Shown piece after piece: positions 1 to 10,200 of a stretch of 60,000 nt of DNA (the first letter of the stretch is position 1; each line of letters begins with the position of its first letter). This stretch comes from Symbiodinium natans (taxonomy: Eukaryota; Sar; Dinophyceae; Suessiales; Symbiodiniaceae). The stretch lies in assembly GCA_905221605.1 (NCBI GenBank), contig CAJNDS010002493.1:170001-230000 (forward strand). The letters run 5' to 3'. Below the pieces are notes generated by a model, which worked only from the letters and a program-made list of their open reading frames with translations, made no database searches and was not told where the DNA came from. The translations under genes and the position numbers were made by a program.

Positions 1-808
1 AATCACTCTATGGGGGTTTGCAGCTCTCGTTCTTGTCTTGTCCCGACCAGAAACCCTGGCTTTTCCTACGACTCAGAATTCAGTGCCAAACCCTCGACCC
101 TGAATCCTAAACCCTAAACCCTAGACCACAAACCCCACAGCTGTCGGAGGCTCAAGAGTACCACCAAAGCGATGTCAAAAAAGTCCATCTCTGATTCTTC
201 TCTAAACCCTCAGGGTTTATGGTGGGGGTTTGGGGCTTAGGGTCTAGGGCTTAGGCTTCTCAAGCTCTAGACCTGAAAACCACAACCGCGAAACCTGGAG
301 GGTTGCGATGTGCGTCGTCGGCATGGACTTGCTGCGCAGGTACCTCGCGGCCACGTCAGCGTTTGGAGGGGCCAAGGTGAGAGCATCGGAGGGGATCAGA
401 GCATGGGGTTTGGAGGACTCGGTCGACGGAAGTTGAAGCAGTTGTGACTTCTTACTTGCGCAAATGCACAGGGGATTTTAGAAATACTACTTCTACTTCA
501 ACCCATCCATGCTGTACCCCGCACATTGGAAGAAATCGAGTTTAGGTTTTAGGATTAAGGGTTTCGGGTTTAGGGTGTAGGGTTTAGGGTTTAGGGTTTA
601 GGGCTTAGGGCTTAGGGCTTAGGGTTTAGGGTTTAGGGTTTAGGGCGTGGGGGTGGCTAGCATCAAGGACGGTACTTGGAGGTTCATCTGGGTAGTTGCA
701 CGCAGGGGTTATAAGCATGGAAGCTGTACTTCTAACCCAACTTAGCGTACGTGTAGCCCTACTTCTAAACCCTAAACCCTAAACCCTAAACCCCTCAAAG
801 CGCTTCAC
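1..808. other. repeat mosaic, no resolved gene
   Basis: Short telomere-like tracts in both orientations (for example 82-128 C-strand, 538-650 G-strand) alternate with unique segments. Segments 130-200 and 300-380 are open in more than one frame on both strands. The latter has a GTGAGA donor-like site on the plus strand near 379, but strand could not be decided, so no exon is called. Confidence 0.5.
675..758. mobile_element. family 1 element, partial
   Basis: Begins with TACTTGGAGGTTCATCTGGG, the family 1 terminal repeat, and continues with the usual body (ataagcatgg...gtacttctaaccc). The second terminal repeat is degraded or replaced by a CCCTAAA tract. Confidence 0.5.
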
Positions 809-869
809 AAGCAGCCCAGAGCCCAAGAGCAGTAGCCCACTCGATCAGCTCCAAGCCCAACTCCTCCTT
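809..869 (-). CDS. candidate exon, unlinked
   Basis: Open on the minus strand as KEELGLELIEWATALGLWAA, an amphipathic helical peptide, after a CTCAG acceptor and before a GTGAAG donor. It is flanked by C-rich array on the left and G-rich array on the right, as for most minus-strand exons here. A plus-strand frame is also open, so strand is likely rather than certain. Confidence 0.4.
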
Positions 870-1015
870 CTGAGCACCCAGGGCCTCATGTCGAAGTAGG
901 GCTTAGGGTTTAGGGTTTAGAGTTTGGGGTTTAGGGTTTAGGGTTTGGGGTTTAGGGTTTGGGGTTTGGGGTTTAGGGTTTAGGGTTTGGGGTTTGGGGT
1001 TTGGGGTTTAGGGTT

Positions 1016-1120
1016 CCTTGTATCCCCAAAAGGACACCCAGCTTTTACACTCACCAATATCAAAAAGGAACTTTATTTTCACTCACCAAGAACAGTATTA
1101 TACACCCTGCTTCATGTGCC
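1016..1120. mobile_element. family 8 repeat copy 1
   Basis: Shares cttgta-ccccaaaaggac-cccag-tttacactcaccaat and a following aaaaaggaac...actcaccaa-aacagta-tatacaccctgcttcat with 10330-10437. About 105 bp align with scattered mismatches, so this is an old dispersed repeat. Confidence 0.6.
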
Positions 1121-1251
1121 GGGTGTCATGGTCTACTGGGTTTAGGGCTTCGGGGCTTCTAGGGTTGTAGGGTTTAGGGTTTAGGGCTTAGGGTTTTAGG
1201 GCTTCTAGGGTTTTAGGGCTTAGGGTTTAGGGCTTGGAGGGTTTCACGGTC

Positions 1252-1358
1252 TACTTGGTTCATGGGTCGTTAACACTAGGGAACAGCGCCTTAAACAAGG
1301 TTCTAAGCATGGCTATCATACTTAGAACCCTACTTATAACCCGCGAGCCTCCAAGTAA
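1252..1358. mobile_element. family 1 element
   Basis: Left end ctacttggttcatgggtcgtta and right end taacccgcgagcctccaagta are inverted repeats of the family 1 type (TACTTGGAGGTTCATGGG). The interior carries the shared aagcatgg...catacttagaacc motif. Confidence 0.55.
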
Positions 1359-1431
1359 CCTGAAACCCTTCAAGCCCTAAACCCCAAAACCCTAAAACCC
1401 CTAAAACATAAACCCCAAACCCAAAAACCCT

Positions 1432-1626
1432 AAACCCTAAACCCTAAACCCTAAACCCTAAACCCTAAACCCTAAACCCTAAACCCTAAACCCTAAACCT
1501 CCAAGTAGGGTCCTAGGCGGCGGCGGGTTGGCGGTCTTGGGTTCAAGGCCTGGCCTACGTGTCGGGTTTAGGGTTTAGGGTTTAGGGTTTAGGGTTTAGG
1601 GTTTAGGGTTTAGGGTTTAGGGTTTT
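1432..1626. repeat. convergent telomere-like arrays
   Basis: About nine AAACCCT units (1432-1498) face about nine TTTAGGG units (1563-1626) across a 65-bp GC-rich spacer. The arms are complementary. The spacer contains ggttcaaggcc, which fits a tRNA B-box consensus, but no tRNA folds around it. Confidence 0.85.
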
Positions 1627-1732
1627 TGGGTTTGGGGTTTATGTTTTAGGGGTTTTAGGCATCTTCAGCCCAACTGGAACGGTAGCTATGTGGCCTTCTC
1701 AAACTTAGGCTCCCTTTGTGGGTACCCTGGGT

Positions 1733-1919
1733 TTAGGGTTTAGGGTTTAGGGTTTCGGGTTTAGGGTTTAGGGTTTAGGGTTTAGGGTTTAGGGTTCAGG
1801 GTTTAGGGTTTAGGGTTTAGGGTTTAGGGTTTAGGGTTTAGGGTTTAGGGTTTAGGGTTTAGGGTTTAGGGTTTAAGGTTTAGGGTTTAGGGTTTAGGGT
1901 TTAGGGTTTAGGGTTTAGG
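1733..1919 (+). repeat. TTTAGGG array, about 26 units
   Basis: Near-perfect heptamer array with sporadic TTTCGGG, TTCAGGG and TTTAAGG variants. This is an interstitial telomere-like repeat, not a chromosome end, because unique sequence and genes continue on both sides. Confidence 0.95.
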
Positions 1920-2177
1920 GGCCGCCTTATAATAGCAACCCCATGTGGACCCACGAGAACTCAGAAGCGTGAGGGCAACAAGGCTTCTGATGCTCGAGAG
2001 CGGAAATGAGAGTAGGGCTTATATAGGGCTAGGGTGTGAGGCTTGGGTTTAGGGTTTAGGGTTCAGGGTTCAGGGTTCGACCTACTTGTAAACGGTTTGG
2101 GAGCTAGGGTTTTTGATTTGGTAGCCAGGGCTCGATTTGATCGTGAACCCTAAACCCTAACCCCTAAACCCTAAACC

Positions 2178-2225
2178 CTCTTTGCGGGTGGCCTCAAAGA
2201 GATGCTTCAGGCTCTCCAATCCGAT
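2178..2225 (-). CDS. candidate exon, donor inside telomere repeat
   Basis: Reads IGLESLKHLFEATRKE in phase 0 after a CCCAG acceptor. The exon ends at GAG and runs straight into GGTTTAGGGTTTAGG, so the donor lies in the telomere-like repeat. Linkage to gene A is not established. An alternative frame ends in a stop and could be terminal. Confidence 0.45.
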
Positions 2226-2406
2226 CTGGGCAGGCTCAGTTTGGAGTTTGGGTTCGAAGAAAAACGACGTCTCGCGTGTGTTTGGTTTAGAGTTTTAGGT
2301 TTAGGGCTTAGGGCTTAGGGCTTAGGGTTTAGGGTTTAGGGTTTAGGATTTAGGCGATTTAGGGTTTAGGGCTTTATGTTCATGGCTAAAACCCTACAGA
2401 ACCTAC

Positions 2407-2490
2407 CCAAAAACTGTTGTTGCATCCGCCGTCTGAACCCTGCTGAAAGCTCTGAAGCCTCGTCGCTTTGCTCCTTTACCACCGTCCAGG
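2407..2490 (-). CDS. candidate exon
   Basis: Reads TVVKEQSDEASELSAGFRRR followed by MQQQFL. It has a CTGAAG acceptor and a GTAGGT donor, one of the better canonical donors in this end of the window. The entry phase (2 nt) is compatible with a GC-donor ending of the 3115-3193 exon. Confidence 0.5.
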
Positions 2491-2895
2491 CTTCAGGGTT
2501 TGGGCCTTTAGGTTCGGAGAACCCTGAATTAACCCTGAAAACCCTATACCACTTCTCTATCACGGTTAGGACCGGCGTCTCTCAAGGGCGTTCTTGTTTG
2601 TTGTTTGGAGGGTTTGTGGATTTAGGATGTTAGGTGGGTTTACGGTGGGTTGAGATGTGTCTAGGGGCTTTCCATGTGCGTATAGGTACTCTAAACCCTA
2701 AACCCTAAACCCTAACCCTAAACCCTAAACCCTCAACCCTAAACCCTAAACCCTAAACCCTAGTTTTGGGTTTTGTGTTCTTGGGCTTGGCCCGGCTGGA
2801 AACCTTAACAAAACAGGGCACGCGGCTGGCAAATCCTGGGGCCATGAAACCTCAAGGCCTTTTTCTGGACCCTGCCCCCGCTACCCAAACCTCCT

Positions 2896-2992
2896 TAGGG
2901 TTTAGGGTTTAGGGTTTAGGGTTTAGGGTTTAGGGTTTAGGGTTTAGGGTTTAGGGTTTAGGGTTTAGGGTTTAGGGTTTAGGGTTTAGGGT

Positions 2993-3045
<53 letters not shown>

Positions 3046-3049
3046 GTTT
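2896..3049 (+). repeat. TTTAGGG array passing into GGGTTGA array
   Basis: Fourteen or so TTTAGGG units (to about 2992) change abruptly to eight GGGTTGA units (2993-3045). The variant block has its complement at 3382-3438. Confidence 0.95.
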
Positions 3050-3114
3050 TCGGGTTCAGGGTTTAGGGTTTTGGGTTCAGGGCTTGGGAAACCCTAAACC
3101 TCAAGCCCGAAAAG

Positions 3115-3193
3115 CTCGCAGTTGCCCACTGCGGCCCAGGCCGGACAGCTTCGCCGGCAGCCCACCGCGAATTCACGCACTGATCGAGGGCTG
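3115..3193 (-). CDS. candidate exon downstream of gene A
   Basis: After a CCCTCAG acceptor the frame that continues gene A phase reads VREFAVGCRRSCPAWAAVGN. It lies between the complementary GGGTTGA (2993-3045) and TCAACCC (3382-3438) blocks. Boundaries and frame are less certain than for the gene A chain. Confidence 0.4.
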
Positions 3194-3381
3194 AGGGTCT
3201 TCGGGTTGAGGGTTTAGGTGTTAGTGTTTAGGGTTTCGGGTTTAGGGTTTCAGGTTCAGGGCTTGGGGTTTCGGGTTTACCCCTACTGTAAACCATCAGC
3301 CCTCATTACACCCTAAGCCCGAATAACTCAAATACAACCAACAAATCCCCGAACCCCAAACCCTGCCCTGAACCCGAAACC

Positions 3382-3434
<53 letters not shown>

Positions 3435-3438
3435 ACCC
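3382..3438 (-). repeat. TCAACCC array
   Basis: Eight units of the complement of the GGGTTGA variant. The two variant blocks flank 3046-3381, so they can form a stem around the candidate exon 3115-3193. Confidence 0.9.
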
Positions 3439-4233
3439 TACACTCTGAAACCCTAAGCCCCAAACCTTAAACCATAAGCCCAACACCTTGAACACCTTGA
3501 AACCCTCCACTCCAAGCCCCTTGGAGCTCGAAACCCTAAACCCTAAACCCTAAACCCTAAACCCTAAACCTGAAACCCTAGAAGCCCGGATTGCCCAAGC
3601 CTATCTGAGGCAGCTTGCAGCAGGGCACGCAAGGGGTTTAGGGTTTAGGGTTTGGGGTTTGGGGTTTGGGGTTTGGGGTTTGGGGTTTGGTGTTTAGGGT
3701 GTAGGGTTTGCGGTTTAGGTTTCAGGGTTTAAGGTTTTGGGTTTTGGGGTGTAAAGTTTAAGGTTTAGGGTGGAGGGTGCAGGGTTCAAGGTTTGCATGC
3801 CGTGACTATCTGAAGTCTCAGGACCAGGATAATCACATGGTGCCGTAGTAGGGTCCCTCGTCATCTGGCGACCGTAAACCAGGCAAATGCGCTCAACGCA
3901 CTCTGGCGCTAGTCATCCCGCATGACCTTTAATCGAATCCCGGTGACGCTCGGGCGCCCTGCCTGCCAACCCTAAACCCTAAACCCTAAAGTCAACTCCC
4001 CGCACACTTCTGGGTCCCTTACCTTCCTTCAAAGGTTCTGAAGTACGGGGTATGGAGTCTTTAAGGCTCCCAAATTACGTGCCCAAACTTTATTGACCCT
4101 TTGCAACTACCTGAAGGTTTACCCTAAACTAAAACGGGTCCCCCAAACCCAAGGGTACAAAAACCCTAACAACCCAGCGGCCCAAGGTAGTCCGATCAAA
4201 GCCTTAAAACCTGAATCCCTAAGTGGGCCTAAC

Positions 4234-4295
4234 CGGGCCGCCGTGTCGAAGTCGCAATGCTGCACGCACGCAGAGAGGAGGGAAGAAACCATCGC
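4234..4295 (-). CDS. gene A exon 43
   Basis: Enters in phase 0 after TGCCAG and reads AMVSSLLSACVQHCDFDTAA, leaving 2 nt before a GTTAGG donor. The SLLSACVQ pattern recalls a PPR or armadillo-like helix, but one motif is not enough to name the protein. Confidence 0.6.
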
Positions 4296-7200
4296 CTGGC
4301 AGGTGGCTCAAGGGCTGTTTAGGGTTGAAGGCTTAGGCTTTAGGGTACTTTTAGGTTTAGGTTTTAGGGTACTTTTTGGGTTTCGGGTTTAGGTTTTAGG
4401 GTTTCGGGCTGGGTTTAGTTCAGGGTTTGTGGTTTGGGGTTTGGGGTTTGGGGTCTGGGGTTTGGGCAACCTCTGTCAGGAGAAGGGGAATTGTTCTACA
4501 TCTGTGTCCCTTACGGCCGCTGCTGGGATCCAAAAAGACCCTCAACAAAAATCCCCAAATCTCACAAGCGACCCATTCAGCACCACACCATCGCCGTAAA
4601 GGCTTTCATTTGAGAAGCACCCTGACCCTGAACCCGAAACCCTAAGCCCTAAACCCTACTAAACACCTCCTAAACCCCACTAGACCCTACTAGACCCTAC
4701 TAATCCCTACTAGACCCTGCTAGATACTAAACCCTACTAGACACCTCCTAAACCCTACGAGGCCCTACTAGACCCTACTAAACTCCAACTCCCCCATACA
4801 GCAAGCTCTGGCTTTTATGAAGCTGCGTCTTCAGAGGGTTTAGGGTTTAGGGTTTAGGGTTTAGGGTTTAGGGTTTAGGGTTTAGGGTTTAGGGTTTAGG
4901 GTTTAGGGTTTAGGGTTTAGGGTTTAGGGTTTAGGGTTTAGGGTTTAGGGTTTAGGGTTTAGGGTTTAGGGGTTTAGCCGAAACCCTAAACCCGCACCTG
5001 CTCCGGCATCTTGGGGTACTTCTTGCTCAGGAGCTCCGTCAGGAGCTGTGCCGCAAGCACCTGGGCTCTGCCTATACAAACCCTTCAATCCCTAAACCCT
5101 AAACCCTAAACCCTAAACCCGAAACCCTAAACCCTAAACCCTAAACCCTAAACCCTGAACCCTGAACCCTTTCAGGGATTGCGCCTGGCACCTCATGTCC
5201 TCAGCCCCACCTGCTAAGAGTTTGCGGAGCTCTTCGGGCCGCCACCTCCCGCAATCCCTGAAAGGGTTCAGGGTTTAGGGTTTAGGGTTTAGGGTTTAGG
5301 GTTTAGGGTTTAGGGTTTAGGGTTTAGGGTTTAGGGTTCAGGGTTTAGGGATTGAAGGGTTTGTATAGGGGGGATTACAATCTCGGTTCAAGGCTTCTTT
5401 TTGGGATTGAGGGCTTCAGGCTTTTGTTTTCTTTTTTAAAGTTCTTTGGGGCTTCTTAAGGTGTTGTTTAAGGTTTTAGGGCTTCTTTTGGGATTGAGGG
5501 CTTCAGGCTTGTTTTGAGGGTTCTTTGGGGCTTCTTAAGGTGTTGTTTAAGGTTTTAGGGCTTCTTTTGGGATTGAGGGCTTCAGGCTTGTTTTTGAGGG
5601 TTCTTTGGAGCTTCTTAAGGTTTTGTTTAAGGTTTTAGGGCTTCTGTTGGGATTGAGGGCTTCAGGCTTTTTGTTGAGGGTTCCTTGGGGCTTCTTAAGG
5701 TTTTGTTTAAGGTTTTAGCGCTTGGGGGGTGGGGGGGGGGGTTTAGGGCTTTAGGTTTTTGCTTAGTCTTGCTTAGGCTTTTAAGGGTTTTGTTTGTTTC
5801 TGGTGTTGGGGGCTTAGGGCTTTAGGGCTTTTGCGATTTTAGGGCTTTAGGGGCCGAAAGCCCGATACCTCTTGATTAAGGAAGATACCTTAAACCATAC
5901 AGGGATCCTTGGTATACACGGCATATTATTCTTAATTTCAGCGGTATATTGGGCCCTTAACCCCAAAACCCAAAATCCAAGCCCAAACCCTAAACACCAA
6001 GCCCTAAACCCAAAACCCTAATTAAACCCAAGACCCTAACTTAAAACCCAAAACCCAAAACCCTAAACCCTGAACCCTAAACGCTAAACCCTGAACCCTA
6101 AACCCTAAACCCTAAACCCTAACTAAGGGGTTCTAAGGGCCGTTTTTTTTGGTCTTCCGGAAGTCCGGGGCCGCCACCAAAGCCTGGCCCCCGGCTTGCG
6201 AGCTGCACCGCAGCAGCACCTGGGACGCCGGGGTTTAGGGTTTAGGGTTTTGGGTTTGGGGTTTAAGGTTTGGGGTTTGGGGTTTGGGGTTTGGGGTTTA
6301 GGGTTTAGGGTTTAGGGTTTCGGGTTTAGGGTTTAGGGTTTAGGGTTTGGACTTGGGCTTGAGGGCTTTCGGGTCTGTAGGGCTTGGGGTCTTAGGGTGT
6401 TTTTGGTGTAGGGTGTTGGCCTATAAACCAGGCGATAGCTTTCTGGGGTACAACGGGTACCGAGCCAGAATGATCACTACTATTTGCTTAAGAACCCCAA
6501 AAGAACAAAAAAACAATAATCCCTATGTGACCCTGAGTAAGGAAGAATATTTTTTCGGGGTTCTTAAGCAATTAGTAGATCACCAGAGTATGAATATCGC
6601 AAATGTCTCTCGTGGCTTGAAGTAAAATAAGTTTCTGGGCTCAGGATTTTGGGAATACCGGTTTGAGTGCTTCGAATTGTAGGCGTAGTTTAGTACGGCA
6701 TAGGGTCTGGCAAGGCTTGATAGGGTTGGGTCTAATGCAGACAAGGAGGGTTGGGGCTTTCAGGGTTTAGCGATTAGGGTTAGGGGTGTAGGGCTTTCGG
6801 GAGAATTGAGGCATTTGGGTTGCTTAGGGCCTGAAAAACGAAACTTCTCCATCACTGACTGCAACATGGAGCCCTAAACCCTAAACCCTAAACCCTAAAC
6901 CTCACAAACTAGCATTCCTTTTGGCCAAGTGGCTGTGTAGACGATGCGGCCCGGCATGCAGCGATACTTGGCATTCATGTCCTCGACCTGCGCGTGGACG
7001 AAGACTGCTGGTTCAAGTGCGAAGATACTCCAATCCCCGCCCCGTTGTTAGGTTCCTCCATCCCCTACATGAAATGTCCAAGTATATTTATCTAGCAGAT
7101 GGTGAATATCTAGTATTAGAAGAGCGGGGGGTTTAGTCTCAGGGGGGATTGGGACGAATTCGGGCGTGTCGACTTCGTGAACATCGTTTTCAGAGAGCAG

Positions 7201-10200
7201 AGTGTTGAGCTGAGTTGGCATGTGTGGCAAGGGTCAGAAAAACACTAACGGTATTCCCTCATGGTCCCTAAATAAGTAGACGAGAATAGCCCCCCCCAAA
7301 ACCCTTTTCCAATTGTTACGGCCCACAGATTCGTCTCTTGGGGGGAGCCATCCCCGTCCCCAGCACCAGCCGGCACGCCCCCCAAACACTAAAGCCTAAA
7401 CCCTAAACCCTAAACCCTAAACCCTAAACCCTAAACCCCACAAGCTTCTTTTAAGCCTCCCGCGGATCTGTGGTCGAGAGAGGCTTCATGGGCTCACCCG
7501 GACACCCCTACTCTTCTGGAAGGCGGGCCGGGACGGTCCATGTCTCGATCGCCTGTCCCTGGTCATCCAGAACGACCCAATCCTTAGCTGTTGAGCTCAT
7601 AAGCCCCAAAAACGTGCACACTTTTCAGTTTTATAGGGGTTTGTGGTATCCCAAAACGTGTAAAGTGTACTCATTCAGCTACCGAGAATCCATGCTCGAT
7701 ACCCCTGCAACTGTACGAGGCACCAGCTTCGATGTACCTTGGGTTGCGCGCAGAAACTGGCTCCAGGGCTCCGAGGAGCTTAGACCTAAACCGCGAACCC
7801 TAAACTAAGTTCCCCCCCCCCGCAAGTGAGTGCAAAAAAAAGGCGAAAAGCTGCTAAACCTACCCTAAACCCTAACCCCAAACCCCAAACCCTAAACCCT
7901 AAACCCTAAACCCCAAAGCCCAAACCCTAAACCCTAAACCCTAAGCCCTAGACCCTCAACCGCACAGCCAGGTCGCCTACTCCCGCCGCCTGGATGAAGG
8001 CCTCGACCAGGCGCGAGACCTTCGCGTAGCCCAGGGGAGCGATGTCCGACACGGCGTCCTCTCTCTCAAGGGCGTGAGTGGTTTAGGGTTTAGGGTTTAG
8101 GGTTTAGGGTTTGGGGTTTAGGGTTTAGGGTTTAGGGTTTAGTGTCAGAACGTCAAAGCTTGCCCCTTCTAACTTCTAATCCCCTTTTTAATGCCCCCCC
8201 CCCCCCCCACCCCCCTCATTGCAGTTATACTATGGTATATTGGGGGGGGGGGGGGGGTATAGTATTAGGGAGGGTAGGGGGGGGTTAATATTTGGGGGAG
8301 GGGGGTATTTAATATTAGGGGGCAGGGGGGGGTTTAAGAATAGGGGGACCCCAAGATCCTGTCGTTCGGGTCGGCGATAGACAACGATGGTTCTGTGGGG
8401 CAGCTCAGGGATTCAAAAGAAAACCATGGAATCCTATCTCCTTATGAGCTTTGGGTTTTCAGGATCGTGGGCTTTCAGGATCTTGGGCTGCAGGGTCTAG
8501 ACGATCTTGGGGGTTTAGGGTTTAAAGGATCTTGGGGTCCTTTAGGGTTTAAAGGATCTTGGGGTCCCCCTACTCTTAAACCCCCCCCCCCCCCCCCCCC
8601 TGATATTAAATACCCCCCCCCCCCTCCCCCAAATATTAAACCCCCCCCCCTACCCTCCCTAATACTATACCCCCCCCCCCCCCGCAATATACCATAGTAT
8701 AACTGCAATGGGGGGGTGGGGGGGGCATTAAAAAGGGGATTAGAAGGGGCAAGCTTTGACGTTCTCACACTAAACCCTAAACCCTAAACCCGAAACCCTA
8801 AACCCTAAACCCTAAACCCTAAGCCCTAAGCCCTAAGCCCTAAACCCTAAGCCGTCCTGAGGGATCAAGTTCTTGGCAGTGTCATTCACCATCGAAGCGG
8901 CCACCCAGGCCTCGGGGGGGCGCGCCCGCTGGAGCTCCAGGACTTCGGGGTTTCGGGCTTCGGGTTTGGGGTTCGGGGTTTAGGGTTTAGGGTTTAGAGG
9001 TTTAGGGTTTAGGGTTTAGGGTTTCGGGTTTAGGGCTATTTAGGGTTCAGGGATTTGGGGCTTCGGGTTCAGCAATAACCATTAACATCCTGAAGCCCTA
9101 GAGCCCTCAAGCCCTGAAACCCTAACTAAAATGTCTTGATACCCGAAACCGAGCATTTTGGTCTGCTCTGCAGTAAAAGGGTGGGAACAAAGAAAACTTT
9201 ATCCCCACGGATCCCCCAAGGTGGTTTCGGCATGCGCATACACCTTGAAAACCCCCTGCCCTGACATGCCCTGAAAGACTCAAAGACCCTGAAAAGTGTC
9301 CGCTTGGATACCCTTGGATACCCCGAAATGCCCTGAGCACCCCTAAACCCTAAACCCTAAACCCCTAAACCCCTGAACCCCTAAACCCTAAGCCCCCGCA
9401 CCCCCCCACAAACGCAGCCAACCGACCCTTCGCCAGGCCGTCTCGCCCAGCAGCGCCAGGCCGCAAGCGGCCTCGGAAAGGCGACTTTTTGTCCTAAACC
9501 CTAAACCCTAAACCCTCAACCCTAAACCCACGCGCCTGGTGCAGGCGCGTGTCCTCATCCACGAAGCGCGCTAAACCCACCTCGCGCTCTCTGCTCCCGG
9601 TGGTCAGTCAAAGGGGGGGGATTTAGGGTTTGGGGTTTAGGGGCTAGGGTTTGGGGTTTGGGTTTCGGGTTTCGGGTTTAGGGTTTAGGGCTTGGGGTTT
9701 AGGGTTTAGGGTTAAGGGTTTAAGCTTTTGGCTTTAGGGTTAGGTTAGGGGCGGAGGGGGAGGGGGGAGGGGGGTGGGCGGGGTGTTAAGGCAAGTACAT
9801 GCTTTGCCCAAACCCTCTCAACCTTATACACACACAAACACAACTTTTCCGAAAAAAAACAAGAAAAACAAAACGCGCATTTTGCCTGGGCAAGACGCCA
9901 GAACCATGTACCCTCAACCCTTTCAAAAACAACAAACAACATCCTAAAACCGCTTTGAACATGCAAATTCGCTGTAAATACCAGAAAGTTTGTAAACAAG
10001 TCGCGGCTTCCATAATGCGGCTGCTCCAAGCCGAAAAACCGACAAAGCACGAAAATGCTGTTTTGAGGCCAAAAAACATCGAGCACATCGATCAAAAATA
10101 GGGCTTTTTCGGACATGCACTCCAAACCACATGCACACAGAAGCATCCAAAAAAAACACCGAGGTTGCGCAATCCACAACCCCACAAAAAAAAAGGCATG

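Noticed and set aside
3880-3960. tRNA-like stretch (ttaatcgaatccc) and other B-box-like motifs at 1540, 13535 and 50410
   Set aside because: No cloverleaf: A- and B-box spacing is wrong and no acceptor stem pairs. A tRNA-derived SINE remnant cannot be excluded.
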